The notes: generated by a model not told the origin, from the letters alone. A stretch of DNA of 52,054 nucleotides from an uncultured Solobacterium sp. (GCA_900552125.1 URYK01000019.1:1-52054); one strand, 5' to 3'; shown: positions 7,773-17,381, counted from the first letter of the stretch. A program made the numbers and translations.

Positions 7773-8459
7773 TTATTTCTTTTCTATATAGCTGTGGAAA
7801 GTATCTATCATTTTAGCTTTCTTTGCCCTAGAAACAGGTAAGGATATCTTAGGTAAAATAACGGTATCATTTTCAATCTTTAAAATATACTCCATATTCA
7901 CAAGATAGCTAGCATGAATCCACAGAAAATCATAAGGTTCAAAAAAGGCAAAAGCATCTTTCATATTTTTTCTTTCTCTGAATTCTCCACGTTTTGTATG
8001 ATATACTAACATCTTATCTTCTTTCTCTATATAGTAAATATCACTGATTTTTAGTGGTACTTTAACATTATTATAGGAAAATAGATATTCATCCTGATGA
8101 TGAATCAGTTTCTTTAGATAAGGCAATATTTTTAACATTTCCTGGGAAATCTCTTTACGTTGGATATAAAATATTCTTGCGAATGGCAGTATTTCTTTCT
8201 CCGTTTCTGTCAATTTTGATTTTATATAAATCACGATTCTTTGTGGTTTATTTAACACAAATGTCTGAGTGACTCTTGGTACTTCCATTTTCTCATGGAA
8301 AAAGACAACTTGAAAATCCTTTTCTGCTTCTACTTTTGCGAATTGTGATATTTTCTGAAAACAATAACAGCTACAATCCTCCTGTTGAAATTGCTTCGCA
8401 AATACATATAGAATCTGTTTGGCAATTTCCTCTGTTTCTAGTATCGCGATCCGTAACAT
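7773..8459 (-). CDS. LytTR-family transcriptional regulator with a degenerate receiver
   Basis: This 228-residue protein ends in a LytTR DNA-binding domain (about residues 125-225: ISDIYYIEKEDKML, then the WIHASYLVNM and LPVSRAKK motifs). The first ~110 residues look like a receiver fold without its acids: the start reads ILETEE, and the phosphoacceptor position lies in VVFFHEKM with no aspartate. It probably responds to something other than phosphorylation, which is inference. The start at 8459 has GAGGTGATG upstream. No histidine kinase is adjacent. It ends only 33 bp before the -35 of the structured RNA on the same strand, so it may regulate or read into that locus. Confidence 0.75.
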   Translation of the reverse strand: MLRIAILETEEIAKQILYVFAKQFQQEDCSCYCFQKISQFAKVEAEKDFQVVFFHEKMEVPRVTQTFVLNKPQRIVIYIKSKLTETEKEILPFARIFYIQRKEISQEMLKILPYLKKLIHHQDEYLFSYNNVKVPLKISDIYYIEKEDKMLVYHTKRGEFRERKNMKDAFAFFEPYDFLWIHASYLVNMEYILKIENDTVILPKISLPVSRAKKAKMIDTFHSYIEKK

Positions 8460-8546
8460 GATTCATCACCTCTTTTTCTACAATAATATGCTTTTCACTT
8501 ATATTATAACGCTAGTATTTCTTTGCGTATAGTTTATATTCTTAAT

Positions 8547-8570
8547 AAAAAATGACTGCATAATGCAGTC
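8547..8570 (-). terminator. terminator of the MATE pseudogene
   Basis: A near-perfect palindrome, GACTGCAT/ATGCAGTC (8554-8570), is followed on the minus strand by ATTTTTT just after the pseudogene stop at 8578. Confidence 0.7.
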
Positions 8571-8577
8571 TAAATCG

Positions 8578-9918
8578 TTACATAGTTGCTTGCTTTTTAC
8601 GAAACATAAATTCTTTAGTAAATTTAGCCATCATATAAATAGCATATACCGCAACGATTAATTCTGTTAGAGGCATTGCGAACCATAATGCATCTGCACT
8701 AAATACAATTGGTAAGATGTAGATAATCCGCTTATTATTAAACCACGTGCTACAGAAACAATAAATGCTACATTAGGTTTCATAATAGCTTGGAAATAAT
8801 AAGTAGAAAAGATATTGATTGGCAACAATAAGAATGATAAACCATAAGTAGAAATAATAGATGGAGCTATTTCTAATACTTCTTTTGTTGGTGTCATAAA
8901 AATATGAATGAATTGATTTGGTATCGTTAAACAAAGAACTGTCCATAATATTGCAAAGAATCCTGCTGTATATAAGGCGTATTTTAAGGTTTCCTTTACT
9001 CTGTCCCATTTTCCAGCACCATAGTTTGTTGAGAATATAGGCTGTGATGCTTGTCCAACACTATATGCACAACATTGAACAAATGTACTGACATTAACAA
9101 TAACCCCGTAAATAGATAAGGCATTTGTTCCTAAATATGTCATAATCTGTCGATTGAATAATATAGTCAATATTCCATCGCAATATCAATAAAGAAAGTT
9201 GAAAATCCTGTTATGCATATCTTTTTAAATTGTTGTAAAGGCTGTGAAGGTTTTACAAGACGTAATGTATTTTTCTTTGTTAAGAAATGACTACACATTA
9301 CTAAGATAGAGATAATAGAACCTATGGCAGTAGCTAATCCTGCTCCCATAGCACCCATATTACATGTAAAGACAAAGAAATAATCTCCAAAAACATTGAA
9401 AACTCCTCCTGCTAAAACAGCTGCTGTTGCTAAAGCAGGATTTTTATCATTTCTTAAATAAGCGTCCATAGCCTGTGTAAATAAGAAACATGGTATTACA
9501 AATTTAATTGGATATACATATTCACGTGCTAATGTTAATGTTGATTCATCAGCACCAAATAACATCAATAATTCTTTATCAAAGAAAATAATAACGAACC
9601 AGGCAATTAAAGAAAATACAATAGCTCCTAATATGGAAACTGTAAAGTATTCATTTGAACTATCCTCTTTATCTTTGGACTGCCCTCGAATCGTACTAAA
9701 AATAACGGATCCACCAATTCCCATAAGAAGTCCTAAACTATAAATAATATTCCAGATAGGGGCTACAACAGCTAGAGCCGCGGTTCCTGCTGGACCGTGA
9801 TACTGTCCTACCATTGCCATGTCCACAATCGAATAAATGGAAGTAATCAAGGCACTTCCAAATGCAGCTAATAAATATTTAAAGTATAGTGTTTTTATTT
9901 TTCCTGTTAAAAATCCAT
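8578..9918 (-). pseudogene. MATE family efflux transporter, broken by three frameshifts
   Basis: Conceptual translation gives a complete MATE protein (SALITSIYSIVDMAMVGQ, then KPNVAFIVSVARG, ending in KKQATM), but three indels break it. The proper start (ATG at 9918, AAGGAG 7 bp upstream) runs into TAA after three codons and needs one more T in the run near 9909 to read on. A missing G near 9170 breaks the frame after FIDIAM, where the family continues GILTILFNRQIM. A third shift near 8727 diverts the last ~60 residues. Neighbouring genes are intact, so general sequencing error is unlikely, although two of the three are homopolymer events. The upstream leader and promoter remain intact. Confidence 0.85.
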
Positions 9919-9931
9919 TTCTTTTCTCCTT

Positions 9932-10028
9932 CCAAAACAAAAAAATGCCGGATAAGATTTCAGGCATCTCAGCCCGTGCTCTTATCCAGCTCATCATTTC
10001 TAATGAATGACTTACCCTCCGTGCAAGT
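9932..10028 (-). promoter_or_regulatory. structured 5' leader / candidate attenuator of the MATE pseudogene
   Basis: From the predicted start near 10028 the RNA contains GGAGGG, a small hairpin TCATT/AATGA, then GGATAAGA (9983-9976) pairing with TCTTATCC. A competing stem ATGCC/GGCAT is followed at once by seven Ts, like an attenuator. The leader also keeps an open frame (MMSWIRARAEMPEIL and on) that runs into the MATE frame. This could be a leader peptide or a ligand-binding RNA. I recognise no known riboswitch class. Confidence 0.45.
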
Positions 10029-10034
10029 ACTATT

Positions 10035-10063
10035 ATTTTATTGATAATTCACGAATTTGTCAA
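10035..10063 (-). promoter_or_regulatory. promoter of the MATE leader
   Basis: On the minus strand a consensus TTGACA (10063-10058), a 17-bp spacer and TAAAAT (10040-10035). Confidence 0.75.
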
Positions 10064-10131
10064 TAAATCAAACTAAAATGTATGATATCTTTTTCATAAT
10101 TTTATATATTTTATAAGACCTATTTCAAAAT

Positions 10132-10159
10132 AGAAAAGAGTCAATTTTTTACTGACTCT
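10132..10159 (-). terminator. murA terminator
   Basis: On the minus strand AGAGTCA pairs with TGACTCT around an A/T loop, followed by TTTTC. It starts almost at the murA stop codon. Confidence 0.7.
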
Positions 10160-10160
10160 A

Positions 10161-11423
10161 TTATTCCACTGTTTCTCTCCAGATTTTAGCTCCTAAAGCT
10201 GTTAGTTTATCATCTAAATGCTCATAACCACGTTCAATATGATAAATATTATGAATCGTAGTTACTCCATCCGCAATCAATCCCGCTATAACTAAACAAG
10301 CTCCACAGCGTAAATCTGTCGCATATACCTCTGCTCCTGATAATGGTGTTGGCCCATTAATAAAGGAACTTGGAATCATAACATTGATATTGGCTCCCAT
10401 TTTGTTTAATTCCTGACAATGTTTAAATCGCTCAGTATATATAGTTTCAGTCACGATAGATTGTCCTTCTACCTGCGTTAATAGTGCAGTCAAAGGCTGT
10501 TGTATATCTGTTGCGAAACCAGGGTATGGTAATGTCTTTATATCGGTAGCCTTTAAGTTTTTGGAAGAACGTATTACTACATTATCTACATCAATCTCCA
10601 TATTGCATCCTATTTCTTTTAATTTAGATAATAGTGCTTCTAAATGATGCGGAATAATGTTTTCTATACGTACCTCTTTAGCCGCAGCTGCAGCTAAAAC
10701 AATATAGGTTGCTGCCTCAATACGATCAGGAATAATTTCATGGAAACAGCCGCCTAAGCTGTCTACACCATCAATCGTAATAACATTTGTCCCAGCACCT
10801 CGAATATTTGCGCCCATTTTATTCAACAAGGTCGCAACATCAATAATTTCTGGTTCTTTTGCTGCATTTTCAATGGTTGTTCTTCCTTTGGCATATACTG
10901 CTGCCATCATAATATTAATCGTAGCACCTACGCTTGCGATATCTAAAAAGATTTTAGTACCTACTAATTCCTTCGCATCTAAAATATAACTGCCATGGTC
11001 ATAACGAATTTCTGCACCTAATGCTTCAAATCCCTTTAAATGCAAGTCAATCGGTCTAGGCCCTAAATAACAACCTCCAGGCATCTTTATCTCAACATGT
11101 CCATATTTTCCTAGCAATGCGCCCATAAAATAATAAGAAGCACGTAGTTTATTAACTGCATCTTGAATTAATGGACGATTTTCCATTGTGGTAGGATCTA
11201 TTACTATAGTGTCACTAGATCGTATATCAACCATAACACCTAAGCTCTTCAACAAATCAGACAATGATTGTACATCAGATATATCAGGAACGCCACAAAT
11301 AGTAACTGGACCATTCGCCAATATTGCTGCAGGAATCAAGGCAACTGTAGCATTTTTTGATCCGCTTATTCTTACTGTTCCCTCTAATTCGTGCTTACCT
11401 TCAATTTTTATTACTTCTTCCAT
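10161..11423 (-). CDS. murA: UDP-N-acetylglucosamine 1-carboxyvinyltransferase
   Basis: MurA transfers enolpyruvate from PEP to UDP-GlcNAc, the first committed step of peptidoglycan synthesis, and is the fosfomycin target. The 420-residue protein has the substrate-binding [13 protein letters not shown] near residue 20, the catalytic-loop cysteine in [16 protein letters not shown] (fosfomycin-sensitive type), and two EPT-fold domains. The start at 11423 follows GGAAGGAG. Firmicutes often carry two MurA paralogues, and which one this is cannot be told. It is monocistronic with its own terminator and divergent from the DUF1846 gene. Confidence 0.95.
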   Translation of the reverse strand: MEEVIKIEGKHELEGTVRISGSKNATVALIPAAILANGPVTICGVPDISDVQSLSDLLKSLGVMVDIRSSDTIVIDPTTMENRPLIQDAVNKLRASYYFMGALLGKYGHVEIKMPGGCYLGPRPIDLHLKGFEALGAEIRYDHGSYILDAKELVGTKIFLDIASVGATINIMMAAVYAKGRTTIENAAKEPEIIDVATLLNKMGANIRGAGTNVITIDGVDSLGGCFHEIIPDRIEAATYIVLAAAAAKEVRIENIIPHHLEALLSKLKEIGCNMEIDVDNVVIRSSKNLKATDIKTLPYPGFATDIQQPLTALLTQVEGQSIVTETIYTERFKHCQELNKMGANINVMIPSSFINGPTPLSGAEVYATDLRCGACLVIAGLIADGVTTIHNIYHIERGYEHLDDKLTALGAKIWRETVE

Positions 11424-11754
11424 GACAATTCTCCTTCCAGTATTACTATTTTATTGTATTTGTTTATTCTTGTGATTCTTTAATGTGCAAAATCGCATTA
11501 TTATTATAAAGCATTTCAAGGCAGATATCTATATAAAATAAGAATTCTTAAAAACTCTTTGTTTTTTTATTGATTTTCAATTGAAATATATCTCTTTTCT
11601 ACAAAATTTTTACATTTATTCTCAATTTTTATAGAATTGATAGAGTTTATACCTATGAATATAAAATTTCATTTTTTTACTTTTTTAATTAGTAAATATT
11701 CATCTTTTTTGGTATAATACGTTATTGTAAATAAATTGAGATAGGAGTGATAAT
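11424..11754. other. AT-rich divergent intergenic region
   Basis: This 331-bp spacer between murA (minus) and the DUF1846 gene (plus) holds no reading frame. The clear signal is an extended -10 (TGGTATAAT, TATAAT at 11713-11718) about 37 bp before the DUF1846 start, with a weak TTAGTA 18 bp upstream. A possible murA promoter lies on the other strand but is poor. I see no strong hairpin. Confidence 0.5.
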
Positions 11755-13239
11755 ATGCAAGAGCTGGCATTTGATAATGATCAGTATTTAAAACTACAAT
11801 CAAAACACATTTTGGAACGAATTAGTCAATTTGACAACAAATTATACCTTGAATTTGGTGGCAAGTTATTTGATGACCATCATGCTTCAAGAGTATTGCC
11901 TGGATTTCAGCCTGACAGTAAACTTAAAATGCTTCTTGAGTTAAAGGACAAAGTTGAAATCGTAATTGCGGTTTCCGCAAATGATATTGAGAAAAACAAA
12001 ATACGCAGTGATATGGGAATTACCTACGATGTGGAAGTATTACGTTTAATTGATGCTTTCCGTGGAACTGGTTTATATGTAGGCAGTGTTGTTATTACAC
12101 AATATGCTAATCAGACATCTGCTGATACATTTAAAGCCCATTTAGAGCATTTAGGTGTAAGCGTATATCTACACTACCCTATTGCTGGATATCCAAATAA
12201 TATCCCACACATTGTATCTGATGAAGGTTACGGAAAAAATGATTATATTGAAACTAGTAAACCATTGATTGTAGTAACCGCTCCTGGACCAGGTTCTGGT
12301 AAAATGGCTACTTGTTTATCTCAGCTATATCATGAACATAAACGTGGTATTAAAGCTGGATATGCAAAGTTTGAAACATTCCCAATCTGGAATCTTCCTC
12401 TAAAACATCCTGTTAATCTAGCTTATGAAGCTGCAACTGCAGACTTAAATGATATTAACATGATTGACCCTTTCCATTTAGAAGCTTATGGCGAAACTAC
12501 TGTAAATTATAATCGAGATGTTGAAATTTTCCCTGTATTAAACGCTATGTTTGAACAGATTTTAGGAACTAGTCCTTATAAATCACCTACTGATATGGGA
12601 GTAAACATGGCTGGTTACTGTATTATAAATGATGATGCAGCACGTCGTGCCAGCAATGACGAAATAATTCGTCGTTATTATAAAGCAAAAGTAGACTTTA
12701 AAAAAGGATATACAACAGAAGATACAATTGGTAAAATTGAAATCATTATGTCACAGGCTAACATTCAAGCCAGTGATCGTAGAGTAGTTGCTCCTGCCCT
12801 TGAAAAAGCAGAAACTACTGGAGCTCCAGCAGTCGCAATTGAATTAAGCGATGGAAGAATTGTAACAGGAAAGACTACGTCATTACTAGGAGCTAGCTCT
12901 GCAGCTTTATTAAACGCATTGAAAGCACTTGGTAATATTAATGATGAAATACCATTAATTTCTCCAAATATCATTGAGCCAATTCAAAAGCTAAAAGTTA
13001 ACTCTCTTGGAAATCATAATCCTAGATTACATACTGATGAAGTATTAATAGCTCTTGCGATTAGTGCTACAACAAATCCAGTTTCTCATCTTGCTATGCA
13101 GCAACTTGATAAACTTAAAAATTGTGAAGCACATAGTACAGTCATTCTTTCTCAAGTAGATGCAAATACATTTAGAAAACTAAAAGTAAATCTGACTTGT
13201 GAAGATAAATATCAGACTAAAAAGCTATATCATAGATAA
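11755..13239 (+). CDS. DUF1846 (UPF0371) family protein
   Basis: This 494-residue protein belongs to DUF1846/UPF0371, a family widespread in Firmicutes with solved structures but no firmly established function as far as I know. It has a nucleotide-loop-like segment ([19 protein letters not shown], about residues 178-196), an early [20 protein letters not shown] typical of the family, and a C-terminal half with [11 protein letters not shown]. No signal peptide or membrane span is seen. The start at 11755 has AGGAG upstream, and an extended -10 promoter drives it. It is monocistronic. Confidence 0.85.
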   Translation: MQELAFDNDQYLKLQSKHILERISQFDNKLYLEFGGKLFDDHHASRVLPGFQPDSKLKMLLELKDKVEIVIAVSANDIEKNKIRSDMGITYDVEVLRLIDAFRGTGLYVGSVVITQYANQTSADTFKAHLEHLGVSVYLHYPIAGYPNNIPHIVSDEGYGKNDYIETSKPLIVVTAPGPGSGKMATCLSQLYHEHKRGIKAGYAKFETFPIWNLPLKHPVNLAYEAATADLNDINMIDPFHLEAYGETTVNYNRDVEIFPVLNAMFEQILGTSPYKSPTDMGVNMAGYCIINDDAARRASNDEIIRRYYKAKVDFKKGYTTEDTIGKIEIIMSQANIQASDRRVVAPALEKAETTGAPAVAIELSDGRIVTGKTTSLLGASSAALLNALKALGNINDEIPLISPNIIEPIQKLKVNSLGNHNPRLHTDEVLIALAISATTNPVSHLAMQQLDKLKNCEAHSTVILSQVDANTFRKLKVNLTCEDKYQTKKLYHR

Positions 13240-13257
13240 ACGATAAGAAAAAGTAGA

Positions 13258-13294
13258 AAAACGAGGTTTCTTTCATGGAAATCTCGTTTTTATA
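13258..13294 (+). terminator. terminator of the DUF1846 gene
   Basis: AACGAG..TTTC pairs with GAAA..CTCGTT around TTTCAT, followed by a T-run. Confidence 0.75.
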
Positions 13295-13303
13295 TGTAAT
13301 TAA

Positions 13304-13714
13304 CTATGTCCGATTCTTTAATAAATCATTTATTGTATTAATATCTTTACGATATATAAAGTAAATATAAATCTGTAATAAAAAATAAATACCTAAACAC
13401 ACAAAAGTATTGGAAATAATGTTAACTAGAATGAATGGGATACCTTGTATCAGAAATATATCAATATATAGTAAACTTAAATAAATAATCCATTTAGTAA
13501 CATAATAAGTTATACTATATTTAAATGAGATAAAAGAGAATATATATTCTATTAATGCAAATAAAGGCCCTATTATCAGTATATTTAAAATATAATTGAA
13601 TGAAGTGGTTAAACCCAAATTATTAATTGCATTCCATAGTAAACAAATAACACTGCCATAACATCCAAATGGCAAATAATCTTTAAGATATCTTTTTACA
13701 TATATATTTTTCAT
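13304..13714 (-). CDS. DUF3021 family membrane protein
   Basis: This 136-residue protein has four predicted membrane helices, a basic N-terminus (MKNIYVKRYLKDYL) and a charged C-terminal tail (YRKDINTINDLLKN). It fits DUF3021, membrane proteins encoded next to LytTR regulators. Its ATG overlaps the TGA of the LytTR gene (ATGA), so the two are translationally coupled. In Streptococcus mutans such pairs (HdrRM, BrsRM) work as regulator plus membrane-bound inhibitor. The same role here is inference from gene order and topology. Confidence 0.75.
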   Translation of the reverse strand: MKNIYVKRYLKDYLPFGCYGSVICLLWNAINNLGLTTSFNYILNILIIGPLFALIEYIFSFISFKYSITYYVTKWIIYLSLLYIDIFLIQGIPFILVNIISNTFVCLGIYFLLQIYIYFIYRKDINTINDLLKNRT

Positions 13715-14157
13715 AAGCCCTCCCTAATAAGCTTTTCTTTCAAAACTTTCAAATAAGCACGACTTGTCAGTAGCTTTTCTCCGTTTGTTAATGTTAATAA
13801 TAAACGATGGTTTTTATACGATTCTACGTTCTTTAAATATTGAATATTAACTAAAGCATTTTTACGTATTCGGCAAAATGATGTACCTGATAATTCTTTT
13901 TCAATAGAAGATAACGAAGATTTGTATATAAATGTATCCTTTTCTGTATTAATTAAAGTTTTACCATCAATGGATTCTATGTACCATATATCTCTTAAAT
14001 TAATATAATAATCTCTATCTTCTTGGTATGCTAATAGTTTTCGATCAAATTGTTCAATATAACAAACTAATGGATTTAACCATTTTTCATATTTCTTAAC
14101 TCTAATTATCACCTCATTCCCGTTATAAAATTGATTTTCTTCAATATGTACATTCAT
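13711..14157 (-). CDS. LytTR-family transcriptional regulator (LRS type)
   Basis: The 148-residue protein has a short N-terminal segment (residues 1-45) and a single LytTR DNA-binding domain: INLRDIWYIESIDGKTL, then the SFCRIRKNALVNIQYL core and RAYLKVLKE. There is no receiver, the layout of LytTR regulatory systems in which a coupled membrane protein replaces the kinase. The start at 14157 has GGGAGGAG upstream. It overlaps the DUF3021 gene by 4 bp. A perfect dyad (14255-14275) lies about 100 bp upstream between it and the divergent reductase gene. Confidence 0.85.
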   Translation of the reverse strand: MNVHIEENQFYNGNEVIIRVKKYEKWLNPLVCYIEQFDRKLLAYQEDRDYYINLRDIWYIESIDGKTLINTEKDTFIYKSSLSSIEKELSGTSFCRIRKNALVNIQYLKNVESYKNHRLLLTLTNGEKLLTSRAYLKVLKEKLIREGL

Positions 14158-14254
14158 ATGACTCCTCCCTTCTTGACTATAGATTACAGTATTTACTTTC
14201 TTATTTCATTATTTTCTTTTCAAAATGCATTTTTTACATTATGACATACCAATT

Positions 14255-14275
14255 TTATGCAATCTAATTGCATAA
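14255..14275. promoter_or_regulatory. perfect 9-bp dyad operator candidate
   Basis: TTATGCAAT-CTA-ATTGCATAA is a perfect inverted repeat between divergent genes. It lies directly upstream of a possible plus-strand promoter (TTACAA at 14277-14282, TATAGT 16 bp further) for the Spx-like/MntR-like pair. A dimeric repressor or activator is likely; which protein binds is unknown. Confidence 0.55.
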
Positions 14276-14335
14276 ATTACAATTTAAAGTTATGATTATA
14301 TAGTATACACAATTAAAGAAGGCAGGTGTAAATTT

Positions 14336-14692
14336 ATGTTATTTATTGAATATCCACCCTGTTCGACATGTAAGAAAGCTAAAAAGTTTCTTATTGAACA
14401 TGGAGCAGAATTTACTGCTAGACACATTGTAGAAGACACTCCGTCAAAGGAAGAGCTTCGTACATGGTGGAAACAAAGCAACCTGGAATTGAAGAAATTT
14501 TTCAATACATCTGGAAAGCTTTATAAAGAAATGCAATTAAAAGATCGCTTAAAAGATATGAGTGATGAAGAACTGTTAACTTTGCTAAGCGAAAATGGAA
14601 TGTTAATTAAGCGTCCTATTTTAGTTTCTAAAAAAGGAATTTTAGTTGGTTTTCAGGAAGATAGTTATAAAAAACTATGTTCAGAAGAATAA
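14336..14692 (+). CDS. ArsC/Spx-family thioredoxin-fold reductase
   Basis: The 118-residue protein is full length for the ArsC/Spx/YffB family. It has a redox CxxC near the N-terminus (YPPCSTCKKAKKFL), NTSGKLYKE in the middle and the KRPILV substrate/thiol region near the end. Members are either glutathione/thioredoxin-linked reductases or RNA polymerase-binding regulators (Spx). Spx itself normally starts with a CTSC motif and has other conserved residues, so I keep a family-level call. It is followed after 39 bp by a MntR-like regulator on the same strand and probably cotranscribed. Confidence 0.8.
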   Translation: MLFIEYPPCSTCKKAKKFLIEHGAEFTARHIVEDTPSKEELRTWWKQSNLELKKFFNTSGKLYKEMQLKDRLKDMSDEELLTLLSENGMLIKRPILVSKKGILVGFQEDSYKKLCSEE

Positions 14693-14731
14693 ATATATGT
14701 TATATTGATAATTGATTTAGAGGTGAAATGT

Positions 14732-15115
14732 ATGATCTTAGGTGAATCTTTAGAGGACTACTTAGAAACTTTGTTAATTCTAGGCAAAGAAAATGAAAAA
14801 ATTCGCTGTGTTGATGTTGCAAAAAGAATGAATGTTTCTAAACCAAGCGTTAATAAAGCAATGAATGTTTTAAAAGAAAAGGGATACGTTCAACAAGAAA
14901 CATATGGGGATATTCATTTTACACCCGAAGGAAAAGAACTTGCGGAAAAAGTTTATCAACGCCATACTACCGTTCAATCTTTTTTACAGCATGTTTTAGG
15001 TGTAGATGAAGAAACTGCTGAGGAAGAAGCTTGTCATATAGAACATGTTATTAGCGAAGATACTTTTATAAAAATTAAAGACTTTTTAGAAAATTATACT
15101 TCTAATAAAGACTAA
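14732..15115 (+). CDS. MntR/DtxR-family metal-dependent regulator
   Basis: The 127-residue protein has the N-terminal winged helix of DtxR/MntR regulators (SLEDYLETLLIL, DVAKRMNVSKPSVNKAMNVL, YGDIHFTPEG) and the metal-binding dimerisation domain (RHTTVQSFL and EEEACHIEH). Ligand positions match MntR (acidic pair in helix 1, the histidine of RHTT, ExxxH). It lacks a C-terminal SH3 domain, as in MntR. Mn2+ control of transport genes is likely but no transporter is nearby. The ATG at 14732 has GAGGTG upstream; an in-frame upstream ATG at 14705 has no good ribosome site. Confidence 0.85.
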   Translation: MILGESLEDYLETLLILGKENEKIRCVDVAKRMNVSKPSVNKAMNVLKEKGYVQQETYGDIHFTPEGKELAEKVYQRHTTVQSFLQHVLGVDEETAEEEACHIEHVISEDTFIKIKDFLENYTSNKD

Positions 15116-15150
15116 AAAAACATATTTATTCGTTTTTGATACAGTAAGTA

Positions 15151-15199
15151 AAAGAGATATACATTACTATTCATAGTTAGTGTATATCTCTTTCTTTTA
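15151..15199. terminator. bidirectional terminator between the MntR-like gene and tatD
   Basis: A long near-perfect stem, AAAGAGATATACA pairing with TGTATATCTCTTT, lies between convergent genes with A- and T-tracts on its flanks. Confidence 0.8.
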
Positions 15200-15964
15200 T
15201 ACATTAAATAATTTCTTATAGTTTTCTCGTAACTGTTCTGCAGCCATTTTACGATCTACATTTTTAATTTCACAAAGCTTTTCAAATGTATATCGTACAT
15301 AGCTAGGTTCATTTTGTTTTCCACGATATGGATGTGGTGTTAGATATGGACTATCTGTTTCCACAAAGATATGTTCCAAATCAATTGCTTCCGCAACAGC
15401 TGGGGCATGTCTAGAATTTTTAAATGTCAGTGGTCCTCCAAATGAAATATAAAATCCCATTTTTACAAATTGTTTAGCAACTTCAACACTTCCGCTAAAA
15501 CAATGAATAATACCTTTATGTCCACTATACTTGTCTAAAACATCTAAAGTATCCTGAGTAGCTTCACGCATATGAATCAATACTGGTTTATCATACTTTT
15601 TCGCTAACTCTAGCTGACGGATAAAACCTTGTATCTGGTCTTCTGGTTTTACATCATCCCAGTGATAATCTAATCCAATTTCTCCTACTGCGATGAGCTT
15701 ATCTTCTTCCAGCAGTTCTTCCAATCGTTTAAAATCACTTTCTTCTACCTCATATAAATCATTAGGATGAAATCCTAAGGCAATATCAAATAAATTAGGA
15801 TACTGGATTTTTAATTGAGCTGCTCTTTCATATTCTTCTAAGTTTGTACAAATAATTAGCATTCTCTCAATATTTTCTTTTTTTGCTTTTTCAATAATTT
15901 CTTCAATGTGATCAAATAAAGAATCACATGTAACATGACAATGTGTATCAATTAAACGAAACAT
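15197..15964 (-). CDS. tatD: TatD family metal-dependent DNase
   Basis: This 255-residue TIM-barrel hydrolase shows all TatD motifs: IDTHCHV at the N-terminus, GFHPND, AVGEIGLDYHW, IHMREA, IHCFSGS and VETDSPYLTP. TatD proteins are 3'-5' exonucleases or D-aminoacyl hydrolases acting on damaged DNA, among proposed roles. The start at 15964 lies 10 bp after the mnmE stop, so the two form an operon. In Bacillus tatD sits with metG and rnmV-rsmA, so its location beside mnmE is a local rearrangement. Confidence 0.93.
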   Translation of the reverse strand: MFRLIDTHCHVTCDSLFDHIEEIIEKAKKENIERMLIICTNLEEYERAAQLKIQYPNLFDIALGFHPNDLYEVEESDFKRLEELLEEDKLIAVGEIGLDYHWDDVKPEDQIQGFIRQLELAKKYDKPVLIHMREATQDTLDVLDKYSGHKGIIHCFSGSVEVAKQFVKMGFYISFGGPLTFKNSRHAPAVAEAIDLEHIFVETDSPYLTPHPYRGKQNEPSYVRYTFEKLCEIKNVDRKMAAEQLRENYKKLFNV

Positions 15965-15973
15965 AATATCTCC

Positions 15974-17305
15974 TTATTTTCCTAAACAGAAGTTTGAGAA
16001 GAGAGTATCTAATAAATCTTCTCTATGAACTTCTCCTAATATTTCTTTTAATGATGTATAAGCTTCCTGTATATCAATTTCTACAATGTCAAGCTCCATT
16101 CCATATTCCATAGAGCGTAATGCTTGTTTCATGCTATTTTCTGCTTTCATCATTAAAGAAATCTGTCGCTCATTATTTAATAGCGGTTCTTCTAAAACAA
16201 TTTTATGCACATCAAATAATCGATGAATTTCTTGTATAAGAGCATCAATATCTTTTTGATAAGCAGAAATACAAATTCCTTCATTTACTGAAGATATATC
16301 TGCTTTATTATGTACAATAATCCGTGTTTTATCTTTTGTTAAGTCTAATAATTCCTGATCTTGAGCATCTAATTCTCTACTGCTATCTAGTACTACTATG
16401 ACTAACTGGGCTTCATTAATGGCCTGAAGACTCCGCTGTATTCCAATTTTTTCAACAACATCATCAGTTTCTCGAATTCCCGCTGTATCTATTAATCTTA
16501 ATGTTAAACCTTGTAGATGTATCTGTCCTTCTACAATATCTCTAGTCGTTCCCGCAATGTCTGTCACAATTGCTTTTTCTTCTTCTAAAAGCGCATTTAG
16601 TAAACTGCTTTTTCCTACATTGGGCTTTCCGACAATAGCAGTTTTAATCCCTTCTTTCATTAGCTGTCCACTTTGCGCATGATCTAAGATATTAGAAATT
16701 TTATCAAGCCATTGTTTAGCTTTAGGCTGAATAATATCTGTAGTCAGCTGTTCAACATCATCATATTCTGGATAGTCAATATTTACCTCTATATTTGCGA
16801 TAATATCTAAAAGGTCTTGAATTAGCGGGTCTAAAAGTTTCTTAACACTTCCCTTTATTCCTTGCATAGCCATTTTCGCATTTTCATTCGTATTAGCTAA
16901 TATCATATCATTTATCGCTTCAGCCTGCGTTAAATCGATTCTACCATTTAAAAAGGCACGCTGTGTAAATTCACCTGGGTTCGCTAAACGAGCTCCATAA
17001 GCTAGACATAAGCGAAGAATTTTCTTTGTGATAAATCTTCCTCCGTGGCAATTAATTTCTACGATATCCTCACAAGTAAAAGTTTTAGGTGCATGAAAAA
17101 CGCTTACTAAAACCTCATCTATTGTCTCATCATTTTCAGGATCAATAATATAACCATAACTAATCGTATTGCTTTTTTTCTTCATTATATCAAAGCTTAC
17201 TATCCGATTCGCAATTGCTAGGGCATCACTTCCACTCATACGAATGATGGAAATAGCTCCATCAACCGCTGCAGTAGATATTGCCGCTATTGTGTCATTC
17301 AACAT
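15974..17305 (-). CDS. mnmE: tRNA uridine-5-carboxymethylaminomethyl GTPase
   Basis: MnmE, with MnmG, modifies the wobble uridine of certain tRNAs. The 443-residue protein has the N-terminal folate-binding domain (LNDTIAAISTA, CHGGRF, GEFTQRAFLNGRIDL), an inserted G domain (GKPNVGKSSLLNALL, DIAGTTRD, DTAGIRE, NKAD) and the invariant cysteine near the end (FSNFCLGK). I start at 17305, where AGGTGG precedes the ATG; an ATG five codons upstream lacks a ribosome site. Its usual neighbour mnmG is not in the window. tatD follows in the same operon. Confidence 0.95.
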   Translation of the reverse strand: MLNDTIAAISTAAVDGAISIIRMSGSDALAIANRIVSFDIMKKKSNTISYGYIIDPENDETIDEVLVSVFHAPKTFTCEDIVEINCHGGRFITKKILRLCLAYGARLANPGEFTQRAFLNGRIDLTQAEAINDMILANTNENAKMAMQGIKGSVKKLLDPLIQDLLDIIANIEVNIDYPEYDDVEQLTTDIIQPKAKQWLDKISNILDHAQSGQLMKEGIKTAIVGKPNVGKSSLLNALLEEEKAIVTDIAGTTRDIVEGQIHLQGLTLRLIDTAGIRETDDVVEKIGIQRSLQAINEAQLVIVVLDSSRELDAQDQELLDLTKDKTRIIVHNKADISSVNEGICISAYQKDIDALIQEIHRLFDVHKIVLEEPLLNNERQISLMMKAENSMKQALRSMEYGMELDIVEIDIQEAYTSLKEILGEVHREDLLDTLFSNFCLGK

Positions 17306-17349
17306 AAAACCACCTGCCATTCTACGTTATTGTATCATATATTACTGAT

Positions 17350-17381
17350 AAAAAAAGGTTAACATTAAGAAACCTTTTTAT
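17350..17381 (-). terminator. terminator of the LuxR-type regulator
   Basis: On the minus strand AAAAAGGTT pairs with AACCTTTTT and continues into a T-run just after the stop codon. Confidence 0.75.

Noticed and set aside
9950..10028. TPP riboswitch before the MATE pseudogene
   Set aside because: Two words of the THI box (GGGCTGAGA and CTGGATAA) appear, but in the wrong order and without the surrounding aptamer helices, so it is probably coincidence.
5627..10063. Tandem duplicated MATE genes
   Set aside because: The two proteins differ too much in sequence and direction to be a recent duplication.
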